NCBI GenBank assembly: GCA_963383645.1
Contig: OY726571.1
Span: 81,350,888-81,414,887, forward strand
From: Muscardinus avellanarius
Taxonomy: Eukaryota; Chordata; Mammalia; Rodentia; Gliridae
Direction of reading: 5' to 3'
DNA length: 64,000 nt
In this document: positions 56,252 through 64,000 of the stretch, piece after piece
Layout: every line of letters starts with the position of its first letter
How positions within the stretch are numbered: position 1 is the first letter of the stretch
Notes under the pieces: model-generated
Database searches by the model: none
What the model was told of the DNA's origin: nothing
What the model saw: only the letters and a program-made list of their open reading frames with translations
Translations under genes and position numbers: made by a program

Positions 56252-58335
56252 AAAAATACTTTCTTAATGCAATATTTAAATAAACCAAAATTCACAATAC
56301 AAAAATAATGTTAAATCAAGACAGGGTCAGTGTTCCTGAGTTTTACCTGGGGTGCCACTGAGTTTGCTTTTGGTGCCAGCTGCTTATTTGGAAATTTTAA
56401 TTTGGGCAGACAGCTTTGCATTTTCCAACTTCTTTCCTGTTAATCAAGAAATGACCACTTTTCTTACCCCTCTGCCTCACTGCCACATAAAAGATGCATG
56501 GCCCTGACCTGTCATTTCTCCAGGTATTTCTCTTTTAAAAGCGGAAGAACTTAGATTTCTGTGGAGAAGATAGGAAGGACTTGGTGGCAGAGGGGGTGAT
56601 GGGGAAGAAGGAGCACAAGTTGGCTCCCTACATCCAAGTGTGTGGGTGGCTGGGGGGAGATTCCTTTGGCTGTAAGAAGAAAGCTCACTGGGTCCTAGAA
56701 TAGTGAGATTGGACCTGGCTTCATGACAAAATTCTAGGGAAACAGCATGATGCTGGACAGGACACTTCCCTGGTCACGTTAGGGCTCACTGTGCTCTAAC
56801 CACAGCAGAGAAACAGTAACTTCAACAGCATCCGCATCAGCATCTTTTCTTTTTGCTGGAAATAACTCAAGTCTTTCACATGTGCAGCTGCCATTAAGAG
56901 CCACCCCTTCAGAGAGTTGAAGGAGAGTCAGGAAACTAAGAAACCCTACTTTATGTCTTTATTTCCTTCATCCATCAACATACAATGCTTAGTTGCCACT
57001 TAGACATGGAAGCAAAACTTTTCGCCCTAGGTCTTCTGAGTATAGGAGAGAGATACACTGAGTGAGAAAATGCTGTACGCATGGTGGCTGGAGGGGAAGG
57101 AAAAATAGTTTGTGTGGAAACCTCTGCTTGGTATATGCTCTTAATGTCCCTCTTACAAACCTGTGTCATTCTGACTCAGCACTGATTACTGCATGCACAA
57201 TTACAGTAATCCACAGGCAAGTGTTAATACCGCTAATGATACTGCAGAGCGGTAATGTTACCGTGGAGAGATGATGATCTAAGCCATTCTCAGCTGTTAC
57301 ATCAGGATCACAGCATTTGTGTAACTCCAGATTAAGCCAGAGGTGGAAAAGGCAGCATTTGTCCTGTCAGAAAGAGCTGTCAAAGAGGGCAACCTGCAAT
57401 TAGATCCAGCACGCTGTCACCAGGGGGCTGGCAGGCTGGTTCACAGGCTAGAGGGTTGAGGATGACCTTTAACAGATGCAGATTCTTCAGAGAAAGACTC
57501 TTGAACATAGAGCAGATAAATGCACAGCACTGGCAGTTTTATCGATCCATCATTGCTTTGAAAAACATTTTCTGGACTTCCAAAGGTCATTGTTGACCCA
57601 TCTGTGATCTTGTGGTTGATTACCCTGTAGGTCAACTCAGCTCAGATCACTCAATTTAACTAGTCTTTTAAACATTTCCTGGATATTTTCCTTTTTGGAC
57701 AAAAAGACTACATCTTTAGGTGTTTTGCCAATGTTTCCTCCTTGACTGGATGCACAAAATGGTGGCTACATTCAGATTTCTCCTTATATCCAGAGACTGG
57801 GTAACTGTACGAGCAGGGAACTTCTGAGAGAGGAGCTCACGTGAAAGACTTAGCTACGTGATGTATCTTGTTGAGACACTCCCTCTCCTGTCCCCTCCTG
57901 CCCCTGACAGCCAGCCAAGAAAAGAAGTTGCTTTTATGAAAGCCTAACCTTGGATTATTGGCACATTGAAGTTCATGGAAATCTAGTGTCTCCGTCTTCA
58001 ATGGCTGCAGATTTTATGGTCAGCAGTTTTCAACCCACTAACAGACCAGGTTTGTCAGAGTCAGGTTTTATCTTCTTAGGCAGGCCTCACTCCCCTTTCT
58101 CTACATCACACAATTCTGACCTTCAAGCAAAGCCCCAAGCCTGCCTCTTCCAGGAGGCTAACCTTGATTACCCATTTGGAAGTGAGTGCTTGGCTCCCCT
58201 CAGAAAGAGACAGCTGGTCTACCAGGAAAGAGCAGAAGACTTGAGTCAGGCAGTTGTTCAAATCCCAGCTTTGCTAGTCACTTGCTAAATAGCTTATTGG
58301 TGCTTTTTAGTTAAAATATCAAAATACCAAAATTG
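56252..58335. other. Intergenic unique sequence
   Basis: No supported gene. Short frames on both strands have no family signature. A possible MIR fragment lies near 58215-58290. Confidence 0.5.
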
Positions 58336-58339
58336 GGGG

Positions 58340-58735
58340 CAGGGGCTAAATTTCCTGAAATTTGTTGTCTTACAAATCCTGGGAGCTGGAAGTTTGAGGT
58401 GAAGGTGTTGGCAGGGTTGGTTCCTTCTGAGGGTGTGAGAAAAATCTGTTCCATTTCTCTCCTGGCTTCTGGTGTTCACTGGCAATCTTTAGTGTTGCTT
58501 GGCCTATAGCAGCAACACCCTAGCTCTGTCTTCATCTTCACATGGACTCCCCTATGTGCCTGTAAGTCTCTGTGTCCAAATTTCCCCTTTCATAAGAATA
58601 TCAGTCATATGGCTTAAGAACCCACACTACTCCAGTACAACCTCATCAGATCAGATCTGCAATAACCCTATTTCCAATCAAGTTGCATTGTGAGATACTG
58701 GGAATTGGGATTGAATTTTGAGGGGAACAAAAGCC
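58340..58735 (+). repeat. Old LTR/transposon-like repeat, family unresolved
   Basis: TTGTCTTACAAATCCTGGGAG, GGTGTTGGCAGGGTTGG, TTCATCTTCACATGG, TCCAAATTTCCCC and CCCTATTTCCAATCAAG match the order of a common mammalian repeat that I recall as ERVL-LTR-like. Confidence 0.45.
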
Positions 58736-58775
58736 CATAATGGAGTCCTTGAGAATATCTCTTGAAACCTGTACA

Positions 58776-59215
58776 CTGAGACAGGCTAGGACCAGCTGAT
58801 AAAGATGGCAGAGCTGGGGTTAGGCCAGGGGCCCTCTTTATCTTTTAGCTTCCAATGGGTCAGAAATGGGTTGAAAATGGACCAATCAAGGCCCCCAGAT
58901 CTAAGGACCAATCAGGGCCTAGATATAAGGGCCAATCAGAAGAGTTGTCAGCCTCCCTATAGCAAAGCAAGCACTGTCAGTGCCTATCAGGAAGAAGAGT
59001 GGGTCAGTGAAAGGCCCTAGGCAAGAGCAGCAGCCACTGTGAGGAGAGAAGCAGAGAAGCAGCAAGCAAAGGACTGAGCCCGCCTGAGCAATCACCAGTG
59101 TGTGTATGTAAAATGCAAAGTTTGTGTAGATTTGCTTGGCAGCAACAGGGAATGAAGACAGCTGAGAAACCAGAGAAATGAGCGAGGAAAAATGACAACA
59201 ATAATGACACACAGT
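58776..59215 (+). promoter_or_regulatory. CCAAT-rich block, possible LTR
   Basis: Four CCAAT boxes lie at 58852, 58882, 58908 and 58932, three of them within loosely repeated units (ACCAATCARGG). An ATATAAGG lies at 58921-58929. It could be a diverged LTR U3 or an orphan promoter; no LTR ends were confirmed. Confidence 0.35.
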
Positions 59216-59309
59216 TGGCTGGTGAGTGAAGGGGTCAGGATTTGATTGAGTCTAACTTCAAAAGCCAGTGACATTTTTCAATCCTCTTCTATGATTTAAA
59301 ATAATATTA

Positions 59310-59770
59310 GCATATAATATTTGTATATATTTATGGGGTAAGGAACAGCAATTTGATAAGTGTATACAATGTGTAATGGTCATATCAGTAAAGTGAGCAT
59401 ATACATCTCAACTATTTATAATTTCTATGAGTTAGGAACCTTCAGACCTTTTTGTAGTTATTTTGAAATAGAATAGACTGTAGTTACCTTTCTGTGCCAT
59501 ACAACAAAACTAATTCCTTTTACTTTACTATATTTTGGTCCCTGGTATCTAATTTCTCTCCAATTGTCTTTGCTCTCTCCTTTCTAGTCTCCAGGGACCA
59601 CTATTCCATTCCCCACCCCCCTTTTTTTTCCTATGACATTGATTTTTTTTTTTAATTTCCACAAATGAATGAGAACATGTGGTGTTTGCCTTTCTGTGCC
59701 TGGCTTATTTAACTTTACATGAAATAAGCAGTTCTATCCATGTTGCTGCAAATTTCTGGTTCACTGAATG
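59310..59770 (-). mobile_element. L1M 3'-end fragment (reverse)
   Basis: TATATATTTATGGGGTAAGG, GTATACAATGTGTAATGGTC, CAGGGACCACTATTCCATTC, AATGAGAACATGTGGTGTTTG and CATGTTGCTGCAAAT are the reverse of old L1M 3' sequence. Confidence 0.8.
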
Positions 59771-59809
59771 ACACCTAACCACAGCTGACTGCTACCAGCG
59801 TGGAGAGGC

Positions 59810-60019
59810 TTTTTTTTTTTTTTATGGTACTAGAGATGGAACCCAGGGGCATTCTACCTCTGAGTTACACCCCTATCCCTGTTTTATTTTTTATTTTGAA
59901 ACCAGGTCTTGCTAAGTGGCTAAGGGTCTCATGAAGTTACCACATGTTGGCCTTGAACCTGCAATCCTCCTGTCTCAGCCTCCCAAGTACTGGAATTATA
60001 GGCGTGCACCACCATGACT
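59810..60019 (-). mobile_element. B1-dID-type SINE
   Basis: Reversed element with a poly(T) tail, GATGGAACCCAGGGGCATTC and GGCGTGCACCACCATG. Confidence 0.88.
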
Positions 60020-61052
60020 TCCTTGGAGAGATGGTCTTAGTGAATAGCCTATAGTTGCTACATTCTTTCCCATCTTCTAGGTTTAGGTTTATTCTGAAAA
60101 TATGGAAAAGTATTTTAAATCTCTTACATCTTTCTAATATTTAGTTTTACTATAAATCCATGAACGATTGATTCATGATGAAAATTTTTACACAAAAAGA
60201 AACCCAAGTCTTTTGCCACAGATACATCATGTGCTCGACACAATGCTACTGCTTATGAGTACTTAGAAAAAATCTTTTCCTTTAAGCCCAAAAAAGGTTA
60301 TTTGTCCTATGAAATAAGAGAGATAAAAAAATGTTCCTGTTCAATTATATAGCTGTCCTTCTAAATATGGTTGATTTAGTGTTTTATTACTTCACACAAC
60401 TTTTGGGAGTAATTTTTTTTTACCACTGTTTTTGGAGATAAACTTTGGATAAGAGATATACTTGTACTCAAATTCCCAAATACATTCCTGCTAATGGAAC
60501 GGTTGAACAGTTTTCCCTTTTATCTTTTTTCAAAACCTGGTAAATTCAGGAGCTGGGCGCATGGTTTGAAAGGTCTAAGATGGCAATGAGTAGGTACACT
60601 GGGACATTTTCCCCTCAGGGGGTCACTCTGAAGGCATGGGGGCCTTTCTCATCCCACCACTCACTCATATGGTCCTGCTCACACAGGGCCCTTCTGTGGG
60701 GACATAGCAGGAACATCCTGGAGTGGTGGGAGAAGCTGATGCTCGGCCTTCTTCTGATTCCACTGGCCACAGCTGGGGCTGTTCAACCTCCCAGGTGACT
60801 GTGAACAGGTCTCACTGGTTTCTTCAAATGCAGTGAATGAAAGCCTCACCCATCTCATCTCCCTTTGGAACCACATATTTAGGAATACAGCCTGGGTCCT
60901 GTGCAAACCAGAGGACTGGTGAGGAACTCAATGGGTTTCCCTCCCCTTTAGATGAATAATCCAGTGAAATGCTTCCTCAAGGGGGTATGAACCCTGCAGT
61001 GATCAGCATGAACCTTGACAGTTTCCTGCTACTTAATGTTATGTTTTGAAAC
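60020..61052. other. Intergenic unique sequence
   Basis: No gene or repeat was recognised. Confidence 0.5.
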
Positions 61053-61729
61053 TGTTATGGTTTGGGAAACTCTTCCCGGGGACCTCTGCTAGGCTCCCGG
61101 AAACTGTTCCTGTGAACCGCGGGTTCTTGTCCAGACTGAGGATAGTCTGGACTCTTGCTGAATATTTAAATGAGTTTATTCTTACAAAGAAAGGAATACA
61201 GGTTGTAACTGTTATGGCACCATTAGAAAGAGGGAAAGATAGAGCTTAGAGTAAAGCACTACGCCACAGAGTGACATAGTGGGATGACTTGGAACGAAGT
61301 CACCGGAGTTCAAAATATAAAACAGCTTTTTATAGGTACAACGTTCCCCATCTTACTCTACCATGTAATCTTATGACCTAGGGTAAGTCTGCCCCTTAAC
61401 TTCCTGCCTAACTGCTGGCATGAACCTAGGTTTCTTCGTTCAGAATGATTTTCACGTGGTATCTGCTCCCCTTTCACCAACGTCAATACCCTTTCCCCAT
61501 ACTCTCAGGGCATTCTTAGCTTCTTGCTAGATATAATCTATTATGCAAACCTGTTGTGATTTTCTCCCTTATAAGCTCCTACCCCTACCTAGTCAGCATA
61601 CCCCTTTAGTCAGATTTCTAGACTTAGGGTACCGCCACTGGCCAGCTAATAAAGGGTTCAGCTGGAACATTTCCTTGGACTCTCGGGTCTCTTGTTTCCC
61701 GCTAAACCTGTATACAACAATTCGTCACA
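61053..61729 (+). mobile_element. Probable solo endogenous-retrovirus LTR
   Basis: The block starts TGTTATGG and ends ...CGTCACA. It has LTR architecture: a TATA-type TATAAG at 61570-61575, then AATAAA at 61648-61653 about 75 nt on, and a U5-like TCTCGGGTCTCTTGTTTCCC. A weak TTTGAM-type direct repeat is present at the ends (about 61045-61050, 61730-61735). No primer-binding site or gag follows, so it is a solo LTR and non-coding. Confidence 0.6.
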
Positions 61730-61739
61730 TTTGACCACT

Positions 61740-62600
61740 TTTATTAAGCTTGAACCTGGGAGAGGTAGGTCCATAGGTGAGACAGAAAGACAGATAGAGA
61801 AAGAAGGCTCGGAACTAATGGAGGCAGGAGAAGGAGAAGGCAGAAGGGCATGGGCTGTAGCAGTCTGTTGAGCCCCAAGTCCTCTCCTGGAAGAAAGGGC
61901 TTCCCACAGCAAGGGGCTCCTGTATCAACCCTCCTTCATAACACCCTGCCCCGCCTTTCTCAGGCATCTGGGAAATTCCTTTGTGGCTTTCCCTTTCAGG
62001 AAGATTTAAGGGGAGTCAGAGCAGCTGAACCAGAAAAAACAGAAACAAAAAACCCACCTAAATAAAAATCATTATGATATCTCCTGGAAAGTTGTCAACT
62101 ACATTTTGTTACTAGATCTACATCAATTGCAAAAGGTAAAAACAGTCTCTTGGATTTGCTGGGGGTTGTATTTTGACAATGGAAAGGAGAAATCAATCTA
62201 GATAAAGGAAGCCGGGTGAGAAGGGGTGGGCAGGTAGCTGGGGTGAACATCAGATGCTCTGGGAATGGAGCCTGACCCGTAGAATATTTACCAATAAAAA
62301 GTGAATTTTGATGTTCCCATGGCATTTCCTAGACTTTGCATATATACATTCAGGAAAATAACTTACTCTAAGCACAAGAGTCATTTGGAGTGTTTGAGTC
62401 TGATGAGACACTTGGCAGGGTGGCAAAAGAATGCCTGACTTTCCTATATCATCATTAATATGTACATAAAGAGGGGGAGAAATGACCAAATCTGAATGGA
62501 AAATTGTATAAAATTCACATTCTTGCAGCTTATTAATTATGTAATCATTCCTGGTTACTTGATCTACAAATATTATTTCCCTTGAAGTTTGTCACTTTAA
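61740..62600. other. Intergenic unique sequence
   Basis: No gene or repeat was recognised. Confidence 0.5.
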
Positions 62601-62612
62601 AAAGAAAACTGA

Positions 62613-62834
62613 TGCCGGGCGTGGTGGCGCACTCTTGTAATCCCCTAGCTTGGGAGGCAGAAACAGGAGGATCGCGCAAGTTCGAAGCCAGCCGCCCTGG
62701 CTTAAGAGACCCTGTTTCCAAATTAAAAAAAAAAAAAGTACAAAAAATAGGTCTGGGAGTGTAGCCCGGAGGTAGAAGGGTTTCCAGGAACCCCAGTACC
62801 ACCACCAAAAAAAAAAAAAAAAAAAAAAAAAAAA
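62613..62834 (+). mobile_element. B1-dID SINE, 'CTTAAGAGACC' subfamily, long poly(A)
   Basis: It starts TGCCGGGCGTGGTGGCGCAC, with CTGGCTTAAGAGACCCTG and a tail of about 26 A. Confidence 0.92.
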
Positions 62835-64000
62835 CCCAAATATCTGACATTGTTTCTCTAAGATCCACACTAAAATATTTACAAATGCAAGGATATATCT
62901 GGCACTGGATTTGCTTCAAATAATCTGAGTCAGGCTACAGAGGAACCAAGACTGGCCATATTGCTGAAGCCGGGGTGGGAGGGGACATCATAATGCTGTT
63001 TTCTCTACAAATTTTCCACAAATTATTTTACAAAAAGAAAGAAAAAGGAAACTGACTTTTTGATACAGAAATATCACTTCTAGTAATTAAATCTATTTTA
63101 AGGGAGAAAACCTAATGGATGTTTATGTAAAAGGAAATTTATTTCAGGGCTAGTAATAATTGGGAAAACCCTTCAAAATCCAAGCGCCCAATAATATAGA
63201 GATGGCAAAATAAAAATTGGCAGAGTCAATGTGATTAGTGTAATGGAAGTATTAAAAATGCTTCCAAAAAGGATGCCGTTATATGGGGTTTGTAACATAA
63301 GTGAAAACTGAGATACAGTCTTTCTAAATAGGATGATCCCAATATTTTGGCAGTGGAGGCAGGAGGGGGCTCCTGGGTATTCAGCTCAAGGCTCAGCCAT
63401 TCGGTCTTCCTCAAAATGCCTTTCTGTATTTGTATCTTAAACAGTGCAGATGGTACCCAAAAAGTGTGCATCTACCTGCCTCTAGATATCCACTTGACAC
63501 CACACCAGAGAAGTCCTATGGTAAATTCTAAGAGTGCTACAGAACTCGGCAAGCGGGCCTCAACAAACAAAGGACAGGAGTGTTGCAATTTATATCTGCT
63601 GAACAGTTTATAAGTGCTGAACAGTTAAAGTGCCAGGAAGTTTATCCACAAAACCGTCCTTGGAGATTCTTCCATGCTCCAGATGAAGAAAGGAAGTTTG
63701 GGATGTCAGGAAACTTCCCACAGGGACCTCAGGTGAAGAGGAGCAGATCCAGGACTAAAACCCAGGACTTTCTTCCCAAAGGTTTTTATTCCCATGCTCC
63801 ACTGGATTTGGGCAGAAGTGGTTTTTCTTTCCTCCACAGCTTGTAAGAACAAGAGGACACTTCCCAGAACTGAGGGAGAAACATGAGGGGAGACGGGAGG
63901 CAAGAAGTGTTCTCACACTGGTGTTCTGTAGGATGGGCAGAGTTCCCGTGTGCCCCGAGATACAAAGTTTACAAAAGCTCATCCTAGTATTTGGCAGTAG
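62835..64000. other. Intergenic unique sequence
   Basis: No supported gene. An 18-bp tandem duplication (TTTATAWSTGCTGAACAG) lies at about 63588-63624. Confidence 0.5.

Noticed and set aside
62545..62919. Minus-strand frame over a SINE
   Set aside because: It reads the reverse of a B1-dID SINE; similar shadows recur at the other SINEs.
56252..64000. Histone genes downstream of SCGN
   Set aside because: In human, H2A/H2B genes lie further downstream; no histone-like frame was found here.
1..64000. CRISPR arrays, operons, prophage or defence systems
   Set aside because: The window is mammalian nuclear DNA; all regular repeats are microsatellites or SINEs.

Overview
The window is nuclear DNA from a mammal. 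It carries two plus-strand, intron-split genes in a background of retrotransposons. The most common repeat is a dimeric SINE: a B1-type (7SL-derived) left half, an A-rich linker, and a tRNA-like right half shaped like an ID element with its middle deleted (the B1-dID type). Together with ID elements and a rodent-like L1, this points to a squirrel-related rodent, most likely Sciuridae (ground squirrel or marmot). The species is inferred, not proven.

Layout. Positions 1-948 hold the end of CARMIL1: the last intron, then the last coding exon, with a 3' UTR and poly(A) signal to about 1890. From there to about 24300 I see no gene. That interval holds a decayed plus-strand L1 (about 6400-12400), a SINE-split MaLR-type LTR (about 15130-15785), old L1M fragments, and an unusual minus-strand L1 copy (17537-20513) with an intact ORF1 but no ORF2 in its own orientation.

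Positions 24240-54875 hold the whole secretagogin gene (SCGN). It has a CpG-rich TATA-less promoter, 11 coding exons (24714-54462) and a canonical AATAAA. The joined reading frame is 831 nt, or 276 residues plus stop, the same length as I recall for human secretagogin. It encodes six EF-hands: loops 3-6 are intact, loops 1 and 2 are degenerate. All ten introns are GT-AG. From 54875 to the end there is no gene, only SINEs, an L1M 3' end, an older LTR-like repeat, a CCAAT-rich block and a probable solo LTR near 61053-61729.

The order CARMIL1 then SCGN on one strand matches human 6p22.2 as I know it. CARMIL1 is an actin capping-protein regulator. Secretagogin is a cytosolic Ca2+ sensor of neuroendocrine cells. 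They are neighbours, with no sign of joint function. I found no undescribed multi-gene system. The most unusual item is the composite ORF1-only L1 with flanking target-site duplications.
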